64,000 nucleotides of DNA from Saccharospirillum mangrovi (GCF_003367315.1 NZ_CP031415.1:2850001-2914000); one strand, 5' to 3'; shown: positions 36,556 to 45,584, counted from the first letter of the stretch. The notes: a model not told the origin generated them from the letters alone. Translations and numbers: made by a program.

Positions 36556-38063
36556 GCTGCCAACCCTCCCGTTGCCGCCGCAACAACCGACTCAGCGGTC
36601 GCCTCGGCGCGACTGAATTCACGCACCATCAAACCTTCGTGCATAACCACAATACGATCGGCCATGCCCAGAATTTCCGGCAGTTCAGAGCTCACCATAA
36701 TCACCGCCAGCCCTTGCTCAACCAGTTCGGACATAAACCGATGCACGGCCGCTTTGGAGCCGATGTCGATGCCCTTGGTCGGTTCGTCGAGGATGATGAC
36801 TTTGGGGTGCGTGGCGAGCCATTTTCCGATCACCACTTTTTGTTGGTTGCCGCCGGATAAATTGGCAACTTTCTGATCCCAACTGGCGGTCTTCACGCGC
36901 AGACGTTCGCCATAAGTCCGCGCCAATTCGTACTCACGCGCTTCGTTCAAAATACCCTTGGGATTCAGCGTGCCCAGTTGCGGCAGACTGATGTTCTGGA
37001 AAATGGGCAGGTCGAGAATGGCGCCTTGCTGCTGACGCTCTTCGGGCACGTAGACCAGGCCGGCGTCAATGGCATCGGCCGGTGAACGCACCGTCACCCT
37101 GGCGCCATCGATGTGCACCTCACCTTTGGCCGCTTTCGACAAACCGTACAGCGCCTGCATCACTTCGGTACGGCCGGAACCGACCAGACCGTAAAAACCC
37201 AGAATCTCACCGGCGTGCACATCGAAGTTGATGTCGGCAAATTCGGTTGGGTGATGCAGGTTACTGACCGTCATCACGGTGTCGCCAATAGCAACGGTTT
37301 TCTTGGGAAAGGTTTCGCTGACGCTGCGCGCCACCATCATTTCCACCAGTTCCGTCTCGGTGACGTTGCTGATCAGACCTTCGCCGACAAAATGGCCGTC
37401 GCGATAGACGGCATAACGGTCAGCAATGGCAAAAATTTCATCAAATTTATGACTGATAAACAGGATCGCTTTACCGGCTTGTTTCAACCGTTCGACGATG
37501 CCGTACAACTCTTCAATTTCGTGATGCGATAACGCTGCCGTCGGTTCGTCCAGAATCACCACTTGCGCATCAATCGACAGTGCGCGCGCAATCGCCACCA
37601 TGTGTTTCTGACCAATACTCAAACCTTTCAGGATGGCATGAGGGTCGAGCGGTGCATCGATGTCGGCGAGAATTTTTTGCGCACGTGCGTGCATGGCCGG
37701 CCAATCGAGGCGATTAAAAAAACCGCGTGTCAGATAGTGCCCGGCAAAAATATTTTCCGTGACGGAAAGTTCATCAAACAGCACGGTTTCCTGATGAATG
37801 GCGGTGACGCCCAGTTGCCGTGCGATTTCCGGATCGTCGATCTGAATCGCCTTGCCTTGCCAGTAAATTTCACCAGCGTCCGGCTGATAAATGCCAGTCA
37901 GTGTTTTAACCAGGGTGGATTTCCCAGCGCCGTTTTCACCAACCAGAGCGGTGACTTCGCCGGGATACAGATCGAGTTTGACGGTGTCGAGTGCTTTGAC
38001 GCCAGGAAAGACTTTGCTGACATCCCGCAGCGACAATACTGCTTCGTTTTGTGCCATTGTCAT
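36552..38063 (-). CDS. rhaT: L-rhamnose ABC transporter ATP-binding protein (two NBDs)
   Basis: About 503 residues. The frame opens at 38093, but that start lies two bases from a strong stem. ATG 38063, or 38057, leads straight into MAQNEAVLSLRDVSKVFPGV and is preferred. Walker A is GENGAGKSTLVKTLTG, the second-domain loop GLVGSGRTEVMQALYG, and the second signature LSGGNQQKVVIGKWL with VIILDEPTKGIDIGSK. RbsA-like; drives the RhaPQ permeases. Leader carries AACAACAATAAAG. Confidence 0.92.
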   Translation of the reverse strand: MTMAQNEAVLSLRDVSKVFPGVKALDTVKLDLYPGEVTALVGENGAGKSTLVKTLTGIYQPDAGEIYWQGKAIQIDDPEIARQLGVTAIHQETVLFDELSVTENIFAGHYLTRGFFNRLDWPAMHARAQKILADIDAPLDPHAILKGLSIGQKHMVAIARALSIDAQVVILDEPTAALSHHEIEELYGIVERLKQAGKAILFISHKFDEIFAIADRYAVYRDGHFVGEGLISNVTETELVEMMVARSVSETFPKKTVAIGDTVMTVSNLHHPTEFADINFDVHAGEILGFYGLVGSGRTEVMQALYGLSKAAKGEVHIDGARVTVRSPADAIDAGLVYVPEERQQQGAILDLPIFQNISLPQLGTLNPKGILNEAREYELARTYGERLRVKTASWDQKVANLSGGNQQKVVIGKWLATHPKVIILDEPTKGIDIGSKAAVHRFMSELVEQGLAVIMVSSELPEILGMADRIVVMHEGLMVREFSRAEATAESVVAAATGGLAA

Positions 38064-38094
38064 TGTCTTTATTGTTGTTGATTCGACAATCATC

Positions 38095-38114
38095 GGGCGC
38101 CCAATTGGGCACCC
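38095..38114 (-). promoter_or_regulatory. Intercistronic hairpin between rhaS and rhaT
   Basis: On the minus strand GGGTGCCC-AATT-GGGCGCCC forms an 8-bp stem with one G-U pair. It follows the rhaS stop by about 40 bases and has no T-run. It probably protects the rhaS message or tunes rhaT translation rather than terminating. Confidence 0.5.
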
Positions 38115-38154
38115 GTTGGTTCACGTTCTGGACGCGATTGAGTAGTCCGATTGC

Positions 38155-39147
38155 TTAGAAAATTGACGCGAAGTCGTCAACGTTGGTCGCGTCGTAAACA
38201 AACGGATCAGACATGGCGGCGTTGCCCTCGGCATCGAGTTCGGCCGTGCCCATACGCCCCATCGGAATGCGGCTTGAACTGCCGTTACCTTCCACCAGAT
38301 TGTAGGCAATCATGGTGGCGGCATAACCCAGGTCAATCGGGTTCCAGATGGCGAAGTTGTGAATGGCGCCGCTGTGTACGTGGCCGGCCAATTCAGACGG
38401 CAAACCCAGGCCGGTAACGTAGACATCGCCAATGCGATTCTGATCGCTCACCGCTTGAGCGGCGGCCAGAATGCCCACGGTGGTCGGTGCAACAATCACG
38501 TCCAAATCCGGGTGATTGCGCATCAGTGCAACCGCTTCGCGATAGCTCTTGTCGGCCAGGTCATCGCCGTAAACGGTATCGACCAATTCCAGTTGGGAAA
38601 ATTCCGGCAGCGCCTTTTTCATTTCCTCGATCCAGATGTTCTGGTTGGTCGAGGTCGGGGTGGCGCTGAGAATCGCCATCTGACCGGAACGGATGCCTTT
38701 GGCTTCCAGCGCATCGGCGGCCAGTTGCACGTTCATGCGGCCGATCAGTTCATTGCTCGACGGATTCAAATGCATGATGCGGCCTTCTGGCGCCACGCCC
38801 GAATCCCAGGAAATGACTTTGATGCCGCGCTGTTGGGCACGTTTGAGAATCGGCACCAGGGCGTCCTGATCGTTGGCGGAAACGGCAATGGCGTCGACGC
38901 GCTGAGCGATCAACGAGGTGATCACTTCGATCTGGCCTTCGGCCGTGGTAGTGGTCGGTCCGGTATAAATGACTTCCACATTGCCCAGCTCGTTGGCGGC
39001 TTCCTGAGCGCCTTCATTGGCGGCTTCGAAGAAACCAATTCCCAAGGCTTTGACGACCAGTGCAATGCGAACATCGTCTGCATGGGCGGGTGAGATCAGG
39101 GCAATCGACAAGACCGCGGACAGGGCCGCGAAAAGTTTCTTACACAT
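38155..39147 (-). CDS. rhaS: L-rhamnose ABC transporter substrate-binding protein
   Basis: A 330-residue periplasmic protein. ATG 39147 has GGAG seven bases upstream; signal peptide 1-23 ends AHA. Type I binding fold: VRIALVVKALGIGFFEAANE, VDAIAVSANDQDALVPILKR, and VTGLGLPSELAGHVHSGAIH near 238, as in RhaS/RbsB proteins. First structural gene after the regulator; captures L-rhamnose for RhaTPQ. Leader contains AAAAACAACAATAA. Confidence 0.92.
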   Translation of the reverse strand: MCKKLFAALSAVLSIALISPAHADDVRIALVVKALGIGFFEAANEGAQEAANELGNVEVIYTGPTTTTAEGQIEVITSLIAQRVDAIAVSANDQDALVPILKRAQQRGIKVISWDSGVAPEGRIMHLNPSSNELIGRMNVQLAADALEAKGIRSGQMAILSATPTSTNQNIWIEEMKKALPEFSQLELVDTVYGDDLADKSYREAVALMRNHPDLDVIVAPTTVGILAAAQAVSDQNRIGDVYVTGLGLPSELAGHVHSGAIHNFAIWNPIDLGYAATMIAYNLVEGNGSSSRIPMGRMGTAELDAEGNAAMSDPFVYDATNVDDFASIF

Positions 39148-39194
39148 CTTGTTCTCCAATTATTGTTGTTTTTGGCCCCGCTCCGCTGCTGCAG

Positions 39195-39992
39195 TCAGTC
39201 GGGGTCGGCTGTATCGGCGTTCGTGTTGACGATCGTCAGCTGGCAGCCAGCGTCTTCAATCATCTTGCGACTTTTGGGGTCGATGCCGTCATCGGTAATG
39301 ACGATATCCACACGTGACAGCGGACAAACAATCAGATTGCTGCGGTTCTCGAATTTGCTGGAATCGACCAACAGCACACGCCGGTCGGCCTGATCCATCA
39401 ACTTCATCACCGCCTGAACAATCTGCGGGTCTGCCTCCATCACCCCTTGAGGACCCACTCCTTGTGCGCCGATGAACAGCATCGAAGCGTAAAAGCGACT
39501 CGACACATCATTCGGAAACGGACTGAGAATGATGTTTTGCTCGCGGTACACACTGCCGCCGGGCAACGTCACAACACACTTGCTGCGTTTCACCAACTGT
39601 TCGGCCATCACGAACGAATTGGTCAGCACCTGCAATTTGCGCGAGCGCATGAATTCCGCCATGAAGTTGGTGGTCGTGCCGCCACTGATGGTGACCGACA
39701 TACCGTCTTCAAGCAGATCCACCGCCGCCCGGGCAATGGCACGTTTGGCCTTGGCGTTAATCATCTGATTAACCGAATAAGGCCGGCCGACCAGGGACGT
39801 GTTGGCAGGCGGATGCAATGCCTCCGCCCCACCACGGACCTTTTTCAGCTTTCCTTGTCGATGCAATTCATTGATGTCCCGCCGGACGGTGGCCTCTGAA
39901 GCGCCCAGCAACTCCACCAGGTAACCCAGGGTGGCGATGGGCTTTTCATCAACTTCCGCCAGAATGATGCGGTGGCGTTCAACTTCGTGCAT
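39195..39992 (-). CDS. rhaR: DeoR-family regulator of rhamnose catabolism
   Basis: A 265-residue regulator. ATG 39992 follows GAGGACACGG and leads to the DeoR helix-turn-helix (EVERHRIILAEVDEKPIATL, then GASEATVRRDINELHRQGKL). The C-terminal sugar-phosphate sensing domain has VTISGGTTTNFMAEFM, VLTNSFVMAEQL and the typical late VDIVITDDGI. Divergent from rhaD and 47 bases ahead of rhaS, as in Rhizobium where RhaR is the negative regulator of the locus. Confidence 0.93.
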   Translation of the reverse strand: MHEVERHRIILAEVDEKPIATLGYLVELLGASEATVRRDINELHRQGKLKKVRGGAEALHPPANTSLVGRPYSVNQMINAKAKRAIARAAVDLLEDGMSVTISGGTTTNFMAEFMRSRKLQVLTNSFVMAEQLVKRSKCVVTLPGGSVYREQNIILSPFPNDVSSRFYASMLFIGAQGVGPQGVMEADPQIVQAVMKLMDQADRRVLLVDSSKFENRSNLIVCPLSRVDIVITDDGIDPKSRKMIEDAGCQLTIVNTNADTADPD

Positions 39993-40042
39993 TCCGTGTC
40001 CTCGCTCGTCACTATATTTCACAATCAATCATGTGCAAGCCC

Positions 40043-40060
40043 TTTTTGATGTTTTTTGAT
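40043..40060. promoter_or_regulatory. T-rich direct repeat upstream of rhaR
   Basis: TTTTTGATG and TTTTTTGATT follow one another with a ten-base period, one helical turn, between 40043 and 40061. Such short phased direct repeats are compatible with a DeoR-type operator or an UP/bent element. Function inferred only. Confidence 0.35.
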
Positions 40061-40211
40061 TGGTATTGACAGCTTGAGGGCTCGGATTAATACTTTCAGT
40101 CAAATTCGATCATTGGATGCGCAGTCTGAGCTATTTTGGCTAAAAGTGACAGCCCGAACCGGGCTGCCGGCCGCGCCACAAGCGGCTGCGCATCAACGTC
40201 TAATAACAATA

Positions 40212-40253
40212 TCGATACAACAAGTTTCGATTCACAACACTCGATTACAACAG
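40212..40253 (+). promoter_or_regulatory. Three phased TCGAT repeats before rhaD
   Basis: TCGATACAACA (40212), TCGATTCACAACA (40227) and TCGATTACAACA (40241) are spaced 15 and 14 bases apart and end just before the ribosome-binding site AGAGG of rhaD. DeoR-family proteins often bind direct repeats, so these are candidate RhaR sites. Their ACAACA halves also resemble the leader motif described in the findings. Confidence 0.5.
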
Positions 40254-40263
40254 AGGTGCCTCG

Positions 40264-42363
40264 ATGCCCACGCAGCCTGCCAACCAGATTCCCGACCGCT
40301 GGGATGATGCCAGGGCCAAAACCCTGTCCGACGCCGAACTCTTGCAATACCGCTCAAATTTGCTCGGTGCCGACATGCGCGTCACCAACTACGGCGGCGG
40401 TAATACCTCGGCCAAAATCGTGCAAGCCGATCCGCTGACCGGCGAAAACGTTCGCGTACTCTGGGTCAAAGGTTCCGGTGGCGACATCGGCAGCATGGGC
40501 CTGGACGGATTTTCAACGCTCTATCTCGACAAACTGGAAGCGTTGAAATCGCTCTACAAAGGCGAAGCGCACGAAGACGAAATGGTCGGCTATCTGCCAC
40601 ATTGCACCTTCAATCTGAATACCCGCGCCGCCAGCATCGACACCCCGCTGCACGCCTATTTGCCGCACGCTCATGTTGACCATTTGCACCCGGATGCGGT
40701 CATCGCCATCGCTGCATCCAAGAACAGCCGCGAGCTGACGGAAATCATTTACGGGCAAGACATCGGCTGGTTGCCGTGGCGTCGTCCGGGTTTTCAACTG
40801 GGTCTGGAACTGGAAACCATCGCGCGCGACAACCCGCATTTAAAAGGCGTCTTGCTCGAAGCGCACGGTCTGTTCACCTGGGGCGACAGCGCCGAAGCCT
40901 GCTACCGCACCTCACTGGAAATGATCAACAAAGCACAGGCCTGGCTGGACGAACAACTGGCCGGCAAAGCCGCCTTTTCCGGCGCCCGCTTTAACAGCCT
41001 GAACGATGCCGAACGCCGCGCCGTAGCGGCCAAATTGATGCCGGTCATTCGTGGCAAAACCAGCGCCAAGCAACGTCAGATCGGCCATTTCAATGACGCA
41101 CCGGAAGTGCTCGAATTCGTCAACTCGAACGACCTGGAAACGCTGGCCGAATTGGGCACTTCCTGCCCCGACCATTTCCTGCGCACCAAGATCAAACCCT
41201 TGGTCGTCAATTTCGATCCGGCACAAAACAATTTGGCCGCCGTGATCGATGGCCTCGACGACCAGCTGGCCGCTTACAACCGCGACTACGCCGCCTATTA
41301 CGAGCGCTGCAAACGCGATAACAGCCCGGCCATGCGCGATTCCAACCCGGTGGTCTATCTGGTGCCCGGGGTCGGCATGTTCACCTTCGCCAAAGACAAA
41401 GCCACCGCACGCATTGCCGGCGAGTTTTACATCAACGCCATCAACGTGATGCGCGGCGCATCCGGCGTCAGCGAATACATGGGCCTGCCGGAACAGGAAG
41501 CCTTCGACATCGAATACTGGCTGCTCGAAGAAGCCAAGCTGCAACGCATGCCCAAACCCAAAGCATTGGCGGGCCGCATTGCCGTGGTAACCGGCGGCGC
41601 GGGCGGTATTGGCCGCGCTACCGCTGCGCGACTAATGAGCGAAGGCGCCTGCACGGTGTTGCTCGATATTGACGCCGAAAGTCTGGCGCAGGCGCAAACT
41701 GAACTGGGCGAACAATTCGGCAAAGACAACGTATCGACCTGTGTGATGGACGTAACCGATGAGCCGCAAGTCGAAGCCGCCCTGGCACACGCCTGCGTCG
41801 CCTTTGGCGGCACCGACATTCTGGTGTCGAACGCGGGCATCGCCTCATCGGCGCCGCTGGATGAAACCAGCCTGGAATTGTGGAACCGCAATCAAGCAAT
41901 TTTGTCGACCGGCTATTTCCTGGTCACGCGCGAAACTTTTAAGGTGCTGAAGCAACAGAAGATGGGTGGCAATATCGTCTTCGTCGCCAGCAAAAATGGC
42001 TTGGTGGCCTCGGCCAATGCCGCCGCCTATTGCACCGCCAAAGCCGCCGAAATTCAGTTGGCGCGCAGTGTCGCATTGGAAGGCGCGCCGCTCGGTATTC
42101 GCGCTAATGTGGTTAATCCGGATGCGGTGCTGCGCGGTTCCAAAATCTGGACCGGCAAATGGAAAGAAGAACGCGCCAGCGCTTATGCATTAAGTACCGA
42201 CGAACTGGAAGACCATTATCGCCAACGCAGCCTGTTGAAATTGAACGTGCTGCCGGAAGACATCGCCGAGGCGATTTACTTTTTCGTCAGCGATGCGTCG
42301 GCCAAATCGACCGGCAATATTTTGAACGTGGACGCCGGACACGCACCGTCGTTCACGCGTTAA
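40264..42363 (+). CDS. rhaD: Bifunctional rhamnulose-1-phosphate aldolase / L-lactaldehyde dehydrogenase
   Basis: A 699-residue fusion. Residues 1 to about 430 form a class II aldolase domain with zinc site AHVDHLHPDAVIAIAA near 139 and VLLEAHGLFTWG near 197. Residues about 438-699 form an SDR domain with VVTGGAGGIGRATAARL, NAGIASSAPL and the active-site YCTAKAAEIQ. The aldolase gives DHAP and L-lactaldehyde; the SDR half oxidises the aldehyde to L-lactate (known for the RhaEW-type fusion). Start ATG 40264 follows AGAGG. Heads the rhaD-rhaI-lldD unit. Confidence 0.94.
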   Translation: MPTQPANQIPDRWDDARAKTLSDAELLQYRSNLLGADMRVTNYGGGNTSAKIVQADPLTGENVRVLWVKGSGGDIGSMGLDGFSTLYLDKLEALKSLYKGEAHEDEMVGYLPHCTFNLNTRAASIDTPLHAYLPHAHVDHLHPDAVIAIAASKNSRELTEIIYGQDIGWLPWRRPGFQLGLELETIARDNPHLKGVLLEAHGLFTWGDSAEACYRTSLEMINKAQAWLDEQLAGKAAFSGARFNSLNDAERRAVAAKLMPVIRGKTSAKQRQIGHFNDAPEVLEFVNSNDLETLAELGTSCPDHFLRTKIKPLVVNFDPAQNNLAAVIDGLDDQLAAYNRDYAAYYERCKRDNSPAMRDSNPVVYLVPGVGMFTFAKDKATARIAGEFYINAINVMRGASGVSEYMGLPEQEAFDIEYWLLEEAKLQRMPKPKALAGRIAVVTGGAGGIGRATAARLMSEGACTVLLDIDAESLAQAQTELGEQFGKDNVSTCVMDVTDEPQVEAALAHACVAFGGTDILVSNAGIASSAPLDETSLELWNRNQAILSTGYFLVTRETFKVLKQQKMGGNIVFVASKNGLVASANAAAYCTAKAAEIQLARSVALEGAPLGIRANVVNPDAVLRGSKIWTGKWKEERASAYALSTDELEDHYRQRSLLKLNVLPEDIAEAIYFFVSDASAKSTGNILNVDAGHAPSFTR

Positions 42364-42390
42364 ATCACCGAAAAAACACAGGTAAGCAGC

Positions 42391-43686
42391 ATGACAACAA
42401 CAATGATTCCCGCTGACCGCATTCAAAACGACAACGAACAACGCGCGGCCGCGTTAAGCAGCGACTATCAGTCACTGGGCGAAAAACTCGCCCGGCGTGG
42501 CGTCGACATCCAGGCCATTACAAAACAAGCGCAGCAATTGGAAGTCGCGCTGCCATCCTGGGGCGTGGGCACCGGCGGCACACGCTTTGCCCGTTTTCCC
42601 GGCATTGGCGAGCCGCGCAACATTTTCGAGAAGCTCGACGACTGCGCCGTTATCCAGCAACTGGGCACGCTGACACCGCGCGTCTCGCTGCACATTCCGT
42701 GGGACAAACCCAGCGACGCCAGCGAACTGCGCGACTACGCCATTGAACGCGGGCTGGGGTTCGATGCAATGAACTCCAACACCTTCCAGGACCAGGCAAA
42801 GCAAAAACATTCGTACAAATACGGCAGCCTGAGTCACACCGATCAAGCCACGCGCCAGCAAGCGATTGAACACAACATCGAAGTGATTGAACTGGGCAAG
42901 CAACTCGGTTCGAAAGCACTGACGGTTTGGATTGGTGACGGCTCCAACTTCCCCGGCCAACAACATTTTTCCGACAGTTTTGCGCGCTACCTCGACAGCG
43001 CCAAAGCGATTTATTCCGCGCTGCCTGGCGACTGGAATATGTTGATCGAACACAAGATGTTTGAGCCGGCGTTTTACTCCACTGTGATTCAGGATTGGGG
43101 CTCGAATTATCTGGCGGCGAAAGAAACCGGCGAGCGTTGTTTGTGCCTGGTCGATCTCGGCCATCACGCGCCGAATGTGAATATCGAAATGATCGTGGCG
43201 CGCCTGGCGCAGTTCGGCAAACTCGGCGGCTTCCACTTCAACGATTCCAAATACGGCGATGACGATCTGGATTCCGGCTCCATCGACCCGTACCAATTGT
43301 TCCTGGTGTTCAACGAACTGGTCGATGTGCAACGCAATGACAAAACCTTCGCGCCCTTCTACATGCTCGACCAATCGCACAACGTGACCGACCCGATTGA
43401 GAGCCTGATTTACAGCGCCGGCGAAGTGCAGCGTGCTTTCGTCAAAGCGTTGTTGGTGGATCGCGATGCACTGGCCGAATACCAACGCACCAACGATGCG
43501 TTAATGGCACAGGCCACATTAAAAGCGGCATTTAATTTAGACGTCGATCCCATCCTGCAACAGGCACGCAAAAATGCCGGCGGTGCCATCGACCCCATTG
43601 CCACTTACCGTGCCAGCGGTTATCGCCAGAACTGCGCGCAACAACGCCCGGTTGATGCCAGCCGCAGCGGTTCCGGCATCGTCTGA
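42391..43686 (+). CDS. rhaI: L-rhamnose isomerase (rhizobial type)
   Basis: A 431-residue TIM-barrel metal isomerase converting L-rhamnose to L-rhamnulose. Metal-site regions: MLIEHKMFEPAFYS (Glu), CLCLVDLGHHAPNVNIEMIV (Asp/His) and GFHFNDSKYGDDDLDSGSID (His/Asp). The pattern is that of the rhizobial RhaI family, not of E. coli RhaA. The first five codons are ATG ACA ACA ACA ATG, so the ACAACAA motif lies in the coding start. 27 bases after rhaD. Confidence 0.92.
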   Translation: MTTTMIPADRIQNDNEQRAAALSSDYQSLGEKLARRGVDIQAITKQAQQLEVALPSWGVGTGGTRFARFPGIGEPRNIFEKLDDCAVIQQLGTLTPRVSLHIPWDKPSDASELRDYAIERGLGFDAMNSNTFQDQAKQKHSYKYGSLSHTDQATRQQAIEHNIEVIELGKQLGSKALTVWIGDGSNFPGQQHFSDSFARYLDSAKAIYSALPGDWNMLIEHKMFEPAFYSTVIQDWGSNYLAAKETGERCLCLVDLGHHAPNVNIEMIVARLAQFGKLGGFHFNDSKYGDDDLDSGSIDPYQLFLVFNELVDVQRNDKTFAPFYMLDQSHNVTDPIESLIYSAGEVQRAFVKALLVDRDALAEYQRTNDALMAQATLKAAFNLDVDPILQQARKNAGGAIDPIATYRASGYRQNCAQQRPVDASRSGSGIV

Positions 43687-43715
43687 ATCTGATCCGACTT
43701 TTCGTCGCAATTCTT

Positions 43716-43740
43716 GGCCGCCTGCGGGCGGTCTTTTTTT
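43716..43740 (+). terminator. Intrinsic terminator between rhaI and lldD
   Basis: A 7-bp stem GGCCGCC/GGCGGTC (one G-U pair) with loop TGCG is followed by seven T. The T-run touches the lldD ribosome-binding site GGGAGATAAC. It should limit read-through from rhaDI into lldD. Confidence 0.85.
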
Positions 43741-43754
43741 GGGAGATAACAACA

Positions 43755-44903
43755 ATGAAGCCCTGCACCATTCACGACTACCAACAACTCGCCCGCCGCC
43801 GCGTACCGCGCATGTTCTACGACTACGCCGATTCCGGCTCCTGGAGCGAATCGACTTACCGCGCCAACGAAGCCGACTTCGACCGCCTGAAATTCCGCCA
43901 GCGCGTCGCCGTCGACATGACCAACCGCACCACCCAAACCACCATGATCGGTCAGACCGTCGCCATGCCCGTCGCACTGGCACCGACCGGACTCACCGGC
44001 ATGCAATGGGCCGATGGCGAAATCAAGGCCGCCCGCGCCGCCGAACAATTTGGTGTGCCATTCACGCTGTCGACGATGAGCATCTGTTCGATCGAAGACA
44101 TCGCTGCGCACACCTCGAAACCCTTCTGGTTCCAGTTGTACGTGATGCGCGACCGCGACTTTATCGGTCGCTTAATCGACCGCGCCAAAGCCGCCGGCTG
44201 TTCGGCGCTGGTGATCACGCTCGATCTCCAGATTCTCGGCCAACGCCACAAAGACCTTCGCAACGGCTTGTCCGCACCGCCGAAATTCACGCTGAATTCG
44301 ATGCTGCAATTAATGAGCAAACCGGCCTGGGGTTTGCGCATGCTGGGCACCAAACGCCACGGCTTTGGCAACATCGTCGGGCATGTATCCGGGGTGGCGG
44401 ACCTGTCATCGCTGTCGGAATGGACCGCGAAACAGTTCGACCCGAAACTCTCCTGGGACGACATTGCCTGGATCAAAGAACGCTGGGGCGGGCCGGTCAT
44501 TCTGAAAGGCATCATGGACCCGGAAGACGCCAAGTCAGCGGTGAAAACCGGAGCCGATGCGATCATCGTCTCCAACCACGGCGGCCGCCAACTGGACGGC
44601 GCACCGTCAAGCATCGAAGCCTTACCGGCGATTCTCGACGCCGTCGGCAACGACATCGAAGTGCACTTCGACGGCGGCATCCGCAGCGGCCAGCAAATCC
44701 TCAAAGCCATCGCCCTCGGCGCGAAAAGCACTTACATCGGCCGGGCGTTTTTGTACGGCCTGGGTGCGGCGGGCGAGCGCGGCGTGACCGATGTGCTGAA
44801 CATTCTGCATAAGGAATTGGACATCAGCATGGCGCTGTGTGGTGAGCGGGATATTCGGAACGTGGGTAAACATAATCTGGTGAACCCCGATGTATTTTCC
44901 TGA
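43755..44903 (+). CDS. lldD: FMN-dependent L-lactate dehydrogenase
   Basis: A 382-residue alpha-hydroxy-acid dehydrogenase. FMN-binding and catalytic segments: MPVALAPTGLTGMQWADGEI near 75, the signature SNHGGRQLDGAPSSIEALPA near 273 (catalytic His and Arg), and DGGIRSGQQILKAIALGA near 307. Length as E. coli LldD (396). It oxidises the L-lactate made from lactaldehyde by the RhaD dehydrogenase domain to pyruvate, passing electrons to quinone. Located 68 bases after rhaI, behind a terminator; leader ATAACAACAATG. Confidence 0.93.
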   Translation: MKPCTIHDYQQLARRRVPRMFYDYADSGSWSESTYRANEADFDRLKFRQRVAVDMTNRTTQTTMIGQTVAMPVALAPTGLTGMQWADGEIKAARAAEQFGVPFTLSTMSICSIEDIAAHTSKPFWFQLYVMRDRDFIGRLIDRAKAAGCSALVITLDLQILGQRHKDLRNGLSAPPKFTLNSMLQLMSKPAWGLRMLGTKRHGFGNIVGHVSGVADLSSLSEWTAKQFDPKLSWDDIAWIKERWGGPVILKGIMDPEDAKSAVKTGADAIIVSNHGGRQLDGAPSSIEALPAILDAVGNDIEVHFDGGIRSGQQILKAIALGAKSTYIGRAFLYGLGAAGERGVTDVLNILHKELDISMALCGERDIRNVGKHNLVNPDVFS

Positions 44904-45041
44904 CATAAGACCCGAAGTCGTGCCGGAAGCAACTTTCCGGCAACAGCACTGGAACCAAAAATAAAGGTCGAATTAAACAGCGCTTCGTGCGTCACACTAA
45001 ATAGATTCAGGTGTCAGAGGCACCGCCTCGGGGCGGGTCGG

Positions 45042-45584
45042 TCAAACAAAAACGGCTATCTGACTGGAAATGCTGTTGCTCCCCATCGAGCCGCGCTGCA
45101 TCTCCATTTGATATTGGGCAATACCAGCCGCTGACTGAACACTGGAAAGCCCTGTATCCTGTTTCGAATCGCGTAGCCGCTGCGCAATGGCCTCATCGAT
45201 TTTCGTTTTCTCTTCCGGCGGCAGTGACTGATAGCGTTCCGTGGATATGTCCGATTCATCGAGAAAGGCTAAACGCATCTTCTCGGCGGGCGACAACGCC
45301 ATGTATTTCTTGAATTCCTCGACCGGATCCCGCTCCAGGTTCGGCTTGGTCATGTGCTCCTGCGATGCCGCCCTCTCCGCCGCACTCTGTGGCACGTCAC
45401 CTCGCTCTACCGCCGACACTGACGATATTGGGGCGACCGGAGGTACCTGGGTTGTTGGCACCTTTTGAACTATGGCCGCAGCCTGAGCAAACTCAGTTGC
45501 AAAAGGACTGCCCGGTTTTATCTGTGTCGATAACAACACAGGAGTAAAATTCAAAGACATCATTGGGGAAAAGCCAAGATTCAT
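45042..45584 (-). CDS. Hypothetical protein, paralogue of the gene at 32.1-32.6 kb
   Basis: A 180-residue soluble protein. It shares with its paralogue the N-terminal MNLGFSPMMSLN, a Pro/Val-rich linker with VPTTQVPPV, and the C-terminal module [20 protein letters not shown], then YQSLPPEEKTKIDEAIAQRL and YQMEMQRG. RBS GAGGGTG lies nine bases before the ATG. No signal peptide. The two conserved ends with a variable linker suggest an adaptor or secreted/export-guided protein; function unknown. Confidence 0.72.
   Translation of the reverse strand: MNLGFSPMMSLNFTPVLLSTQIKPGSPFATEFAQAAAIVQKVPTTQVPPVAPISSVSAVERGDVPQSAAERAASQEHMTKPNLERDPVEEFKKYMALSPAEKMRLAFLDESDISTERYQSLPPEEKTKIDEAIAQRLRDSKQDTGLSSVQSAAGIAQYQMEMQRGSMGSNSISSQIAVFV

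Noticed and set aside
43574-44812. Plus-strand frame of 412 codons over rhaI and lldD
   Set aside because: It is an Arg/His/Pro-rich shadow in another frame of two well-recognised enzymes.
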